64,000 nucleotides of DNA from Cytophagaceae bacterium (lineage in GTDB: Bacteria > Bacteroidota > Bacteroidia > Cytophagales > Spirosomataceae). The notes under the pieces are model-generated. The model did no database searches. It saw only the letters and a list, made by a program, of their open reading frames with translations, and was not told the origin of the DNA. This document shows, one piece after another, positions 28,940-37,053 of the stretch (within the stretch, counting starts at the first letter, position 1; each line of letters begins with the position of its first letter). The translations under genes and the position numbers were made by a program. Location: assembly GCA_027491195.1 (NCBI GenBank), contig JAIXWQ010000011.1, forward strand, positions 1 through 64,000, read 5' to 3'.

Positions 28940-29947
28940 ATGTTATATTTCGATCCGAACAGCAGCAAACCTAAATACCAACAATTAATTGATGGTATCA
29001 TTGATGGAATTAATTCCGGCTTATTGGAGCATGGGAAGCAATTGCCTTCCATTAATAAGGTAGCTAGTGAGTTCAATATGGCTCGAATGACTGTTACAAA
29101 GGCATACGATGACCTGAGAGAAAAGGGATTAATTAGCTCGCATCACGGAAAGGGTTTCTACGTTTCCAGTACAAATACGAAGAATGCACTACGTGTCTTT
29201 ATCTTGATGGATGCTTTAACCCCCTATAAGGAGATTTTGTATGAGAGTATCATTCAAAATTTAGGTGATGACGTGAGTCATAATCTATTCTTTCATTACC
29301 ATGATATCGAATTGTTTGAGGAATTAATCACGAATAACTTAGGCAAATACAATCACTACATCATATTGCCCCATTTTAATAAAAGCGTGGCTAAGATTGT
29401 ATCTAAAATTCCGAAAGACAAACTTTTGGTATTAGATATAGACATTAAGGAGTTTAGCGATGATTATTCTATTTTGTACCAAAACTTTGAAACCAATATC
29501 TACCAAGGCTTAACACAGTCTCTAGATAAGGTTAAAAAATATGGACAAATCAACCTTGTCCTTAGTTCTAAAAGCTTTCAATATACACCAGACGGTATTA
29601 TACAAGGGTTTACTAATTTCTGCACAAAGAATGGTTTAGAATTTGATATTATACCTGATTTAGATGACGATTACGAATTACAGGCAAATCAGGCTTATAT
29701 CGTTTTTAGAGAGTATGATTTGATCAAAATGATCAACTGGACAACTAAAAACAAACTTAAACCAGGGAAAGATATTGGCATTATCTCTTACGATGACACT
29801 CCATTAAAAGAAATCATCGCTGAGGGTATCTCTGTCATTTCCAATGACTTCAGTAAAATGGGCGAAAGAGCTGCCCAAATGATCATTAACCGTGAAAAAG
29901 GACGCGAATCGAATGAATTTTATTTCATCGATCGAGGATCATTATAA
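28940..29947 (+). CDS. GntR-family regulator with sugar-binding-type effector domain
   Basis: A 335-residue regulator. The N-terminal winged helix reads PKYQQLIDGIIDGINSG, GKQLPSINKVASEFNMARMTVTKAYDDLREKGLI and HGKGFYV. The rest resembles a LacI/periplasmic-binding-protein effector domain, ending with IGIISYDDTPLKEII and FSKMGERAAQMI. Bacteroidota regulators of this type control carbohydrate genes, so it probably answers a sugar moved by the adjacent sugar porter. Its end overlaps the convergent acetyltransferase by six bases. Confidence 0.88.
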   Translation: MLYFDPNSSKPKYQQLIDGIIDGINSGLLEHGKQLPSINKVASEFNMARMTVTKAYDDLREKGLISSHHGKGFYVSSTNTKNALRVFILMDALTPYKEILYESIIQNLGDDVSHNLFFHYHDIELFEELITNNLGKYNHYIILPHFNKSVAKIVSKIPKDKLLVLDIDIKEFSDDYSILYQNFETNIYQGLTQSLDKVKKYGQINLVLSSKSFQYTPDGIIQGFTNFCTKNGLEFDIIPDLDDDYELQANQAYIVFREYDLIKMINWTTKNKLKPGKDIGIISYDDTPLKEIIAEGISVISNDFSKMGERAAQMIINREKGRESNEFYFIDRGSL

Positions 29948-30394
29948 ATCCAAATGGACATTTAACCAGCCGGCATCCATTTTCACGCCTAAGGTAGTAT
30001 AAAAATCAATGGCAGGCTGATTCCAGTCCAATACTTGCCACATCATACCTGTGCATTTCATTCTTTTAGCTTCTTCAATGGCCTCATTGATAAGCTTTCT
30101 GCCCAAACCTTTTCCTCTAAAAACTTCTTTAATATACAAATCCTCTAAATAGAAGCGTCTCCCCTTCCAAGTCGAGAATCGGTAATACCATAAGGAAAAT
30201 CCAGCTAATTCATCATTCAAATAAATCAGATTAGCCGTGAATAAGGGATTATCTGAAAAACCTTCTTGAACATAATCAGCTAAACTAGAAGTTACTTCTT
30301 CAGGTGCCTTCTCAAAAATGGCTAATTCCATCACTAAATCTCGAACTAGGCCAATATCTTCTTTGGTGGCTCGGCGTATATTAATCTTATCCAT
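29942..30394 (-). CDS. GNAT acetyltransferase, SAT1/thialysine-like
   Basis: A 150-residue GNAT enzyme: IRRATKEDIGLVRDLVMELAIFEKAPEEV at the start, then FYLEDLYIKEVFRGKGLGRKLINE (the acetyl-CoA pyrophosphate loop is RGKGLG) and VLDWNQPAIDFYTTLG. The overall pattern is that of the spermidine/spermine or diamine acetyltransferase branch, which also includes thialysine acetyltransferases. Acetylation of polyamines or basic amino acids is a fair guess, and the window encodes a polyamine pathway. The start overlaps the rluD stop by eight bases. Confidence 0.85.
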   Translation of the reverse strand: MDKINIRRATKEDIGLVRDLVMELAIFEKAPEEVTSSLADYVQEGFSDNPLFTANLIYLNDELAGFSLWYYRFSTWKGRRFYLEDLYIKEVFRGKGLGRKLINEAIEEAKRMKCTGMMWQVLDWNQPAIDFYTTLGVKMDAGWLNVHLDL

Positions 30395-31418
30395 TGATCG
30401 CTCTTAATTTAGTTAATAACGTTAAAAAGTCTTCTGGGAACTCTTGTTCGAATTGCATGAATTCATTGGTAACGGGGTGAATAAAGCCTAAAGAATAGGC
30501 GTGTAATGCCTGACGAGGACAAATTTTGAAGGCATTATCAATAAAGGATTTAAAACTTGCCATTGAAGACATATAGCGAATTTTATCTCCGCCATAGGTA
30601 CTGTCAGAAAACAAAGGGTGTCCAATAGATTGGAAATGGGCCCTGATTTGATGGGTTCTACCGGTCTCTAATTTAAACTTGACAAAAGAAGCAAAACCAA
30701 AAGTTTCCATCACCTCATAATGTGTTATGGCAATTCTTCCATATTCTGAATCCTCAGGAAATATCGCTTGTATCTTTCGGTCCTTCGGACTTCTACCTAT
30801 TTTACTTCGTATTGTCCCATTTGATTCCTTAGGAACACCCCAGCAAATGGCATAATAAGTTCTTTCAATACTATGTTCAAAGAATTGTTGACCTAGAAAA
30901 TTCAAAGCAAATTCAGTTTTGCCAATCACTAAAATGCCTGAGGTATCTTTATCGATGCGATGTACAAGTCCTGGTCTGATATCTTTTTGTCCGGGCAGAT
31001 TTTGGCAATGAAATAATAATCCATTCACTAAAGTGCCCGACCAATTACCCTGAGCGGGATGCACCACCATTCCTGGTGATTTATTCACAAGAATAAGTTG
31101 ATCATCCTCATAGATAATATCAATCGGAATGTCTTCAGGATATACTTCTTTGTCTCTCGGAGGCGTTGCAAAAGAGACGGTAATATTGTCTAAAGGCTTA
31201 ACCCGGTAATTAGACTTAATTAATCCACCATTCACCTTCACCGATCCCGCGTCAATTCCTACTTGAATCTTATTGCGGCTAGTGCCTGCAATTTTAATCA
31301 TCAAATATTTGTCGATTCTCAGTAATTGCTGACCTTTGTCAACGGTGAAATTATAATGCTCAAACAAGTCATCTTCCTCTTCGGAATCTGGAGCATTCAT
31401 TTCTGGATCGATGGACAT
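30387..31418 (-). CDS. RluD-family 23S rRNA pseudouridine synthase
   Basis: A 343-residue pseudouridine synthase with an N-terminal S4 RNA-binding domain (LRIDKYLMIKIAGTSRNKIQ) and the catalytic segment LVHRIDKDTSGILVIGK containing the nucleophilic aspartate, followed by LETGRTHQIRAHF. The family modifies helix 69 or similar sites in 23S rRNA; the exact target is inferred. The start codon ATG at 31418 overlaps the start of the divergent gene by eight bases. A second in-frame ATG at 31400 would avoid the overlap. Confidence 0.9.
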   Translation of the reverse strand: MSIDPEMNAPDSEEEDDLFEHYNFTVDKGQQLLRIDKYLMIKIAGTSRNKIQVGIDAGSVKVNGGLIKSNYRVKPLDNITVSFATPPRDKEVYPEDIPIDIIYEDDQLILVNKSPGMVVHPAQGNWSGTLVNGLLFHCQNLPGQKDIRPGLVHRIDKDTSGILVIGKTEFALNFLGQQFFEHSIERTYYAICWGVPKESNGTIRSKIGRSPKDRKIQAIFPEDSEYGRIAITHYEVMETFGFASFVKFKLETGRTHQIRAHFQSIGHPLFSDSTYGGDKIRYMSSMASFKSFIDNAFKICPRQALHAYSLGFIHPVTNEFMQFEQEFPEDFLTLLTKLRAING

Positions 31419-32259
31419 AACAAACTTTGAATTTAACGCGTTAAACCTACCTTCACCGATGGAGGAGATATTTGATGAATGCTGGAATTCAAAAGGAATT
31501 CAAGTGTTTGTCAAACGTGATGACCTCATTCATCCCATCATTTCGGGAAATAAGTGGCGCAAATTAAAAAATTATATCCAAACCTTCTCATTAAAGAAAC
31601 ATTCTGGGATACTTAGTTTTGGAGGAGCCTATTCCAATCACTTATTTGCCCTGGCCTTCGTAGGACATTCACTAGGTATTCCTACGGTTGGAATCGTGCG
31701 AGGAGAGGAATTAAATGTCACAAGCAACCCCTATTTACAACAAATGAACAAATGGGGCATGACATTGCATTTCGTGGCCCGGTCACTATATCGTAATAAA
31801 GAAATTCCAATTGAGTACGAAAACTATCAGTGTATACCAGAGGGAGGATATGGCTCACAAGCAATAGACGGAATGGATACTTTATTCAATGAATTACCTT
31901 CCTGCGAAGCTATTTATTGCGCAATGGGAACAGGCGCCACGGCCATTGGTATTGCACGCGCCACAAGGGTGCCGGTTACTGGTATTCTAACTTTAAATAA
32001 CCAGGCTGAAATACAGGATCATTTGACGGATTTTCCAGCCGCCAATTTAAAGTTAGACGATAACTATATCTTTGGAAAATACGCTAAATCAAATGCTGAT
32101 TTAGACTTATTCTGTAAAGATTTCGGTGAAAAACACAGAATACCCATTGAGCCAATTTATACTGGCAGGATGTTCTATGCTATGTGTGATCACATAAAAA
32201 ATGGCCACATAGCTCCTGATTCGAAACTAGTGGCCATCCATACGGGAGGAATAAAATAG
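31411..32259 (+). CDS. ACC deaminase/D-cysteine desulfhydrase-family PLP enzyme
   Basis: A 282-residue fold-type II PLP enzyme. The PLP lysine lies in HPIISGNKWRKLKNY, followed by FGGAYSNHLFALAFVG and a glycine-rich phosphate loop (CAMGTGATAIGIA). Family members deaminate 1-aminocyclopropane-1-carboxylate or desulfhydrate D-cysteine; sequence alone does not decide, and D-cysteine desulfhydrase is the more common outcome in non-plant-associated bacteria. It is shorter than the classic about 330-residue members. Its first codons overlap the rluD start, and its stop is one base from the convergent sufB stop. Confidence 0.82.
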   Translation: MDITNFEFNALNLPSPMEEIFDECWNSKGIQVFVKRDDLIHPIISGNKWRKLKNYIQTFSLKKHSGILSFGGAYSNHLFALAFVGHSLGIPTVGIVRGEELNVTSNPYLQQMNKWGMTLHFVARSLYRNKEIPIEYENYQCIPEGGYGSQAIDGMDTLFNELPSCEAIYCAMGTGATAIGIARATRVPVTGILTLNNQAEIQDHLTDFPAANLKLDDNYIFGKYAKSNADLDLFCKDFGEKHRIPIEPIYTGRMFYAMCDHIKNGHIAPDSKLVAIHTGGIK

Positions 32260-32260
32260 T

Positions 32261-33709
32261 TTATCCTACCGAACCTTCTAATGAAATCGCTAAAAGCTTT
32301 TGAGCTTCTACGGCGAATTCCATGGGTAATTGATTCAATACTTCTTTCGCATATCCATTTACAATTAAGGCAATGGCCGTTTCTGTACTCAAGCCACGTT
32401 GATTGCAATAGAAAATTTGATCTTCACCAATCTTTGACGTAGTCGCCTCGTGCTCTACGGAAGCAGTATTGTTTTTCACCTCTAAGTATGGGAAAGTATG
32501 TGCTCCACATTTATCTCCTAATAATAAGGAGTCGCATTGTGAGAAATTCTTAGATCCATCTGCCTTACGAGCTACTTGAACTAAACCACGGTAAGAATTC
32601 TGAGAGAAACCTGCTGAAATACCTTTAGAAACGATACGGGACTTAGAATGCTTTCCTAAGTGAATCATTTTTGTCCCTGTATCTGCTTGTTGGTAATTAT
32701 TTGTTACGGCTACAGAATAGAATTCTCCAATAGAATAGTCTCCTTTTAGGATAACCGATGGGTATTTCCAAGTTACAGCTGAACCTGTTTCTACCTGTGT
32801 CCAAGATAATTTTGAATGAGCCCCATCGCAAATACCACGCTTCGTTACAAAGTTGTAAATACCGCCCTTCCCTTCTTTATCACCTGGATACCAGTTTTGA
32901 ACGGTAGAATACTTCACCTCTGCACCTTTATGTACATAAATTTCTACTACCGCGGCGTGCAATTGATTTTCATCACGCATGGGTGCCGTACAACCTTCTA
33001 AATACGAAACATACGACTCATCTTCCGCAACAATAAGAGTACGCTCAAATTGACCGGTACCTGATGCATTAATACGGAAATAGGTAGATAATTCCATTGG
33101 GCAACGAACACCTTTTGGAATATAACAGAAGGATCCGTCTGAAAATACGGCACTATTAAGCGCTGCGAAGTAATTATCTTTTACTGGAACCACTGAACCC
33201 AAGTATTTCTTGATCAATTCAGGATGTTCTTTTATGGCCTCAGAGATAGAGCAAAAGATAACACCTTTCTCCATTAAAGTCTCCTTAAAAGTAGTTGCTA
33301 CAGAAACCGAATCAATTACGGCATCGACAGCTACATTAGAAAGACGCTTTTGCTCGTCTAGGGAAATACCTAATTTTTCGAACGTACGACGTAATTCAGG
33401 GTCAATTTCATCCAATGAATTCAATTGCTTTTTTTGAACCGGAGCAGAATAATATTTCAACTCATCGTATTTAGCCGGAGTGTATAATAAATTCGCCCAA
33501 TCAGGCTCCTGAAGAGTTCTCCAATAGCGATAAGCTGATAAACGCCATTCTCGCATCCAATCTGGTTCATTCTTTTTATCAGAGATAAAATGAATAATCG
33601 ATTCACTAAGACCAATGGGAGCTTCATCTGTCTCGAAATGAGACTCAAATCCGTATTTATAATCGGACGTGGTTACTTCTTGTAAAATATCGTCTACCTT
33701 CTCTGCCAT
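32261..33709 (-). CDS. sufB: Fe-S cluster assembly scaffold SufB
   Basis: A 482-residue SufB, the scaffold of the SUF system that builds iron-sulfur clusters with SufC and SufD. Typical segments are [47 protein letters not shown], the beta-helix core and [14 protein letters not shown] with the key cysteine near the end. The ATG at 33709 gives [12 protein letters not shown], as in homologues; an upstream TTG at 33730 falls inside the promoter box. Unusually, no sufC, sufD or sufS lies downstream, because a convergent gene begins one base later. Confidence 0.95.
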   Translation of the reverse strand: MAEKVDDILQEVTTSDYKYGFESHFETDEAPIGLSESIIHFISDKKNEPDWMREWRLSAYRYWRTLQEPDWANLLYTPAKYDELKYYSAPVQKKQLNSLDEIDPELRRTFEKLGISLDEQKRLSNVAVDAVIDSVSVATTFKETLMEKGVIFCSISEAIKEHPELIKKYLGSVVPVKDNYFAALNSAVFSDGSFCYIPKGVRCPMELSTYFRINASGTGQFERTLIVAEDESYVSYLEGCTAPMRDENQLHAAVVEIYVHKGAEVKYSTVQNWYPGDKEGKGGIYNFVTKRGICDGAHSKLSWTQVETGSAVTWKYPSVILKGDYSIGEFYSVAVTNNYQQADTGTKMIHLGKHSKSRIVSKGISAGFSQNSYRGLVQVARKADGSKNFSQCDSLLLGDKCGAHTFPYLEVKNNTASVEHEATTSKIGEDQIFYCNQRGLSTETAIALIVNGYAKEVLNQLPMEFAVEAQKLLAISLEGSVG

Positions 33710-33727
33710 AATTTTGCATTTAGATGA

Positions 33728-33735
33728 CAAAATTA
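33728..33735 (-). promoter_or_regulatory. -7 box of sufB
   Basis: Minus strand reads TAATTTTG, an exact TAnnTTTG match. The predicted start near 33721 leaves a leader of about 12 bases before the ATG at 33709, which supports that start over the longer TTG reading. No perfect -33 TTG is visible. Confidence 0.55.
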
Positions 33736-33785
33736 CAAAAGGATTTTGGAGAAAAACAGACTTAGTTTAGAATTATTCTAAACAG

Positions 33786-34250
33786 TTAAAATAAAGGTGT
33801 ATTTCTGATCAGGCTTTCCTCTAGAGAGATAAATGTTTCTGTACGCTGAATACCTGTAACTCGTTGAATTTTATCGTGTAATACCTCCCGTAAATGTTGC
33901 GTATCTCGGCAAATAATTTTGGCAAAAATGGAATAAATACCTGTTGTATAGTGAATATTAACCACTTCTGGGATTTGTTCTAGCTGCTTTGCCACATCCT
34001 CATAAAGACTACTTTTGTCCAAGTAGATCCCAAGAAAGGCCGTTATATCCCACCCTATTTTAGAATAATCAATTAATAATTGAGCTCCTTTTACAATACC
34101 CATGGATTCCATCTTTTTCATCCGAACATGCACTGTTCCTCCAGAAACATCGAGACGCGTACCGATCTCAGTATACGGTAGGTTGGCATCTTTGACTAGA
34201 ATTTCTAAAATCTTATAGTCCAAAGGATCAAGTTCAAACTTCTTTTCCAT
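33786..34250 (-). CDS. Lrp/AsnC-family transcriptional regulator
   Basis: A 154-residue feast/famine regulator: N-terminal helix-turn-helix (LDYKILEILVKDANLPYTEIGTRLDVSGGTVHVRMKKMESMGI) followed by the ligand-binding RAM domain (ITAFLGIYLDKSS... VVNIHYTTGIYSIFAKIICRD). Such proteins bind amino acids and regulate amino-acid metabolism, often including their own gene. A 16-base palindrome ends three bases upstream of its start (34253-34268) and is a candidate self-binding site. It lies 56 bases upstream of the sufB promoter region on the same strand. Confidence 0.92.
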   Translation of the reverse strand: MEKKFELDPLDYKILEILVKDANLPYTEIGTRLDVSGGTVHVRMKKMESMGIVKGAQLLIDYSKIGWDITAFLGIYLDKSSLYEDVAKQLEQIPEVVNIHYTTGIYSIFAKIICRDTQHLREVLHDKIQRVTGIQRTETFISLEESLIRNTPLF

Positions 34251-34252
34251 TT

Positions 34253-34268
34253 AATATTTGTAAATATT
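34253..34268. promoter_or_regulatory. AT-rich palindrome beside the lrp start
   Basis: AATATTT-GT-AAATATT is a perfect 7-2-7 inverted repeat centred 11 bases upstream of the lrp ATG. Lrp/AsnC proteins bind AT-rich inverted repeats and commonly repress themselves, so this is a plausible operator, but AT-rich palindromes also arise by chance. Confidence 0.4.
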
Positions 34269-34320
34269 TAAGCTTCGAATTAAAAATTATGCAAAAAAAG
34301 ACATTTTTTATTGAAAAATT

Positions 34321-34351
34321 TTGAAAAATATAAAATCTCCTTTTATATTTG
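34321..34351 (+). promoter_or_regulatory. Promoter of the tRNA-like RNA gene
   Basis: TTG (34321-34323), 20 bases, then TATATTTG (34344-34351) is a full match to TTG-N17-23-TAnnTTTG. Transcription would start near 34358, 28 bases before the RNA at 34386. This is among the best promoter matches in the window. Confidence 0.7.
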
Positions 34352-34385
34352 TCCTACTAATTATTGCAAAGGTAATAATTTTCAC

Positions 34386-34528
34386 TGTAGGGTGATGAAA
34401 TTGGCAGACGTGCCCTCCTGTCTCGGGGGTGGTGAGTTCAGGATAAACACGGCATAATGGGTTGACCACTAAATCAGTTCTGTGTCGCGGCTAACTGCAC
34501 CTTGGAGGTTCGAATCCTTCTCCTACAG
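34386..34528 (+). tRNA. Oversized class II tRNA-like RNA, apparent anticodon GUC
   Basis: A cloverleaf can be drawn. The acceptor TGTAGGG (34386-34392) pairs with TCCTACA (34521-34527), and C34385 could extend it with G34528. The D arm ATG-AAATTGGCAGA-CGT (34395-34411) looks like tRNA-Leu. The anticodon stem CCCTC/GGGGG holds loop CTGTCTC (34418-34424), so the apparent anticodon is GTC (Asp) with an abnormal pyrimidine at position 37. The T arm is GGAGG-TTCGAAT-CCTTC. Between anticodon stem and T arm lie 74 bases instead of 4-20. They fold into nested stems: 431-438 with 493-501 (one bulge), 447-452 with 480-485, and 460-465 with 474-479. Discriminator is G; CCA is not encoded. It may be a specialised or non-decoding tRNA-like RNA. 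Confidence 0.72.
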
Positions 34529-34574
34529 CATTTTAATTAATTTGGTTTTTAGTTTGTTGATGAAGTGTAATGTT

Positions 34575-34606
34575 AAAAGCAATCTTATTTTAGGATTGCT
34601 TTTTTT
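34575..34606 (+). terminator. Intrinsic terminator after the tRNA-like RNA
   Basis: AAAAGCAATC (34575-34584), loop of nine, GATTGCTTTT (34594-34603) and further T to 34606 make a 10-bp stem with a U tract. With the promoter at 34321-34351 it defines a transcript of about 250 bases. The rest of the 419-base gap 34251-34669 holds only the features listed separately. Confidence 0.8.
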
Positions 34607-34622
34607 AGTTTATATTAATCTA

Positions 34623-34630
34623 TATATTTG
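34623..34630 (+). promoter_or_regulatory. -7 box of the 1-Cys peroxiredoxin gene
   Basis: TATATTTG exactly matches TAnnTTTG, 39 bases before the ATG and just after the terminator of the RNA gene, so the two genes have separate promoters. The -33 region is T-rich without a perfect TTG. Confidence 0.5.
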
Positions 34631-34669
34631 ATAGACAAACTAGTTTTCATAAATTAAACCCCTACCATT

Positions 34670-35305
34670 ATGTCATTAAGATTAGGAGACATCGCACCCG
34701 ACTTTAGTGCGGATACGACATTAGGTCACATTAACTTCCATGAGTTTATCGGTGATTCTTGGGTATTGTTGTTTAGCCACCCGGCTGACTTTACACCTGT
34801 TTGTACAACAGAATTAGGCAAAACGGCCTTATTAAATGGTGAGTTTCAGAAAAGAAATGTGAAGCCTATTGCCATATCAGTTGATAGTTTAGAATCTCAC
34901 AACAAATGGGTACCGGATATTGAAGAGGTAAATTCCGTTAAAATGAACTTCCCCATTATTGCAGATCCAGAAAAGAAGGTTGCCCTTCTTTACGATATGA
35001 TTCACCCGAATGCTTCAGAAAAAGCAACTGTTCGTTCGGTATTTGTGATTGGGCCAGATAAGAAGATCAAATTAACGTTAACCTACCCTGCTTCTACGGG
35101 TCGTAATTTTACAGAAATTCTTCGTGTCATAGATTCCTTACAATTAACGGCCAATTACCAGGTAGCAACACCAGCGGATTGGGTAAACGGTGAAGATGTA
35201 ATCATTGTTCCAGCAGTTTCTAATGAAGATGCGGTGGCAAAATTCCCGAAAGGATTTACTTCCGTGAAACCTTATTTACGCAAAACACCACAACCGAATC
35301 TTTAA
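34670..35305 (+). CDS. 1-Cys peroxiredoxin (Prx6 type)
   Basis: A 211-residue peroxiredoxin with the peroxidatic Cys45 in the PxxxTxxC motif (HPADFTPVCTTE). The long C-terminal domain (NYQVATPADWVNGEDVIIVPAVSNEDA) is typical of the Prx6 subfamily. It reduces peroxides; regeneration in this subfamily can use glutathione or other thiols. No second cysteine in a resolving position is visible. It is monocistronic here, with its own promoter and a hairpin after its stop. Confidence 0.93.
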   Translation: MSLRLGDIAPDFSADTTLGHINFHEFIGDSWVLLFSHPADFTPVCTTELGKTALLNGEFQKRNVKPIAISVDSLESHNKWVPDIEEVNSVKMNFPIIADPEKKVALLYDMIHPNASEKATVRSVFVIGPDKKIKLTLTYPASTGRNFTEILRVIDSLQLTANYQVATPADWVNGEDVIIVPAVSNEDAVAKFPKGFTSVKPYLRKTPQPNL

Positions 35306-35326
35306 TTCTCTAGAATTTATTTAAAC

Positions 35327-35361
35327 GCCAAAATTCATTCCGTGTGGATTTTGGCATTTTT
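35327..35361 (+). terminator. GCCAAAAT / ATTTTGGC hairpin between peroxiredoxin gene and pgi
   Basis: GCCAAAAT (35327-35334) and ATTTTGGC (35348-35355) form an 8-bp stem with a 13-base loop followed by ATTTTTA. It probably ends the peroxiredoxin transcript. The -33 TTG of the pgi promoter lies within its right arm. It closely resembles the repeat before groES. Confidence 0.6.
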
Positions 35362-35382
35362 ATGTTTAAAACCGTATTTTTG
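35351..35382 (+). promoter_or_regulatory. Promoter of pgi
   Basis: TTG (35351-35353), 21 bases, TATTTTTG (35375-35382) matches the Bacteroidota consensus fully. The start near 35389 lies 15 bases before the ATG at 35404, which excludes an in-frame upstream start at 35344. Confidence 0.7.
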
Positions 35383-35403
35383 CAGTTCATTAATATCATC
35401 CGC

Positions 35404-37050
35404 ATGTTATCTACGATTAATTTCACAAGTACCTCCGCTTATAAAGCACTTCAATTAGATCAATCACGTCTAGCTTCCACTACAATAGTTCAGTTATTTA
35501 AAGAAGACGCCGCTAGACAAGAAAAATATAGCCAAACTTTCAATTCCATTTTTTTTGATTACTCAAAAAACCTAATAGATGAGAAAAGTTTTCAATCGCT
35601 TATTCAATTAGCGAAAGAATGTGGCTTAGAAGATGCGATTCAAGCACAATTTAAAGGCGATAAAATTAATCAAACAGAAGGTCGCTCTGTATTACATACG
35701 GCGCTTAGAGCTAAAGCATCAGCCTCTGTAGTAGTGGATGGCGAAAATATTATCCCTAAAATTCAAGCAGTAAAAGCTCAAATGAAAGACTTTTCTAATC
35801 GTGTCATTTCAGGCGATTGGAAAGGTTACTCCGGCAAACAAATTACGGATGTGGTAAACATCGGTATCGGTGGATCTGATTTAGGTCCAGTGATGGTGAC
35901 TGAGGCCTTAAAACCTTATAAAACGCGTTTAAATGTTCACTTCGTCAGTAATGTGGACGGTACGCATATCGCAGAGACACTGAAGAAGGTTAATCCGGAA
36001 ACAACTTTATTCTTAATTGCCTCTAAAACATTCACTACACAGGAAACAATGGCTAATGCCTTTTCAGCTAGAGATTGGTTCTTGGCGGCGGCTAAAGATA
36101 ATGCAGCCGTAGCAAAGCATTTTGTGGCCTTATCTACGAATACAAAGGCTGTGGCCGAATTTGGTATTGATACTACGAATATGTTCGTCTTTTGGGATTG
36201 GGTAGGCGGTCGTTATTCATTATGGTCTGCTATTGGTTTGTCTATTTGCCTTTCCGTAGGATTCGATCATTTTGAGGCTTTATTAGCAGGTGCTGAGGCG
36301 ATGGACTCTCATTTTGCGAGTGCTTCTTTAGACCAAAACATTCCAGTTATTCTAGGTTTATTAGGTATTTGGTATGTGAATTTCTTTCATGCTCCTACTC
36401 ACGCCATTCTTCCTTATGATCAATATATGCACCGTTTTGCCGCCTATTTCCAACAAGGGGATATGGAATCGAATGGTAAGACGGTAGACCGTTCAGGAAA
36501 ACGTGTGAATTATGCGACTGGTCCTGTTATTTGGGGAGAGCCTGGAACGAATGGCCAACATGCCTTCTATCAATTAATCCACCAAGGAACGCAATTAATT
36601 CCTGCCGATTTTATTGCACCGGCAGTGACTCATAACAAAATTGGTAATCACCACACTTTATTGATGTCTAATTTCTTCGCACAGACGGAAGCCTTAATGA
36701 ATGGAAAATCGAAAGAGGTGGTTGTTGCTGAATTGCAAAAAGCAGGCTTGAATGAAGCAGAGATTGAGAAATTAGCTCCATTTAAGGTGTTTGAAGGAAA
36801 TAAGCCGACGAACTCTTTCTTAGTGAAGCAAATCGATCCACATACCTTAGGTTCATTAATTGCGATGTATGAACACAAAATCTTTGTTCAGGGCGTGATT
36901 TGGAATATTTTTAGCTATGACCAATGGGGTGTAGAATTAGGAAAGCAATTAGCTAATTCAATTCTACCAGAATTAGAAAATGAAGAGAAAATCAATTCTC
37001 ATGACTCTAGCACTAATGGATTGATTAATCAATTCAAAGCTTGGAGATAG
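35404..37050 (+). CDS. pgi: Glucose-6-phosphate isomerase
   Basis: The glycolytic enzyme that interconverts glucose 6-phosphate and fructose 6-phosphate. At 548 residues it matches the E. coli-type long Pgi. Signature segments are [47 protein letters not shown] (with the active-site arginine) and the late [10 protein letters not shown]. The start MLSTINFT is supported by the promoter and by family length; twenty more residues upstream would be encoded through the promoter. Its stop is three bases from the convergent hisS stop. Confidence 0.97.
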   Translation: MLSTINFTSTSAYKALQLDQSRLASTTIVQLFKEDAARQEKYSQTFNSIFFDYSKNLIDEKSFQSLIQLAKECGLEDAIQAQFKGDKINQTEGRSVLHTALRAKASASVVVDGENIIPKIQAVKAQMKDFSNRVISGDWKGYSGKQITDVVNIGIGGSDLGPVMVTEALKPYKTRLNVHFVSNVDGTHIAETLKKVNPETTLFLIASKTFTTQETMANAFSARDWFLAAAKDNAAVAKHFVALSTNTKAVAEFGIDTTNMFVFWDWVGGRYSLWSAIGLSICLSVGFDHFEALLAGAEAMDSHFASASLDQNIPVILGLLGIWYVNFFHAPTHAILPYDQYMHRFAAYFQQGDMESNGKTVDRSGKRVNYATGPVIWGEPGTNGQHAFYQLIHQGTQLIPADFIAPAVTHNKIGNHHTLLMSNFFAQTEALMNGKSKEVVVAELQKAGLNEAEIEKLAPFKVFEGNKPTNSFLVKQIDPHTLGSLIAMYEHKIFVQGVIWNIFSYDQWGVELGKQLANSILPELENEEKINSHDSSTNGLINQFKAWR

Positions 37051-37053
37051 GAA

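Noticed and set aside
34386-34528. tmRNA (ssrA) or a group I intron-containing tRNA
   Set aside because: It is far too short for one-piece tmRNA, has no tag reading frame and keeps a full anticodon arm. The extra bases sit in the variable region rather than the anticodon loop and are too few for a group I intron.
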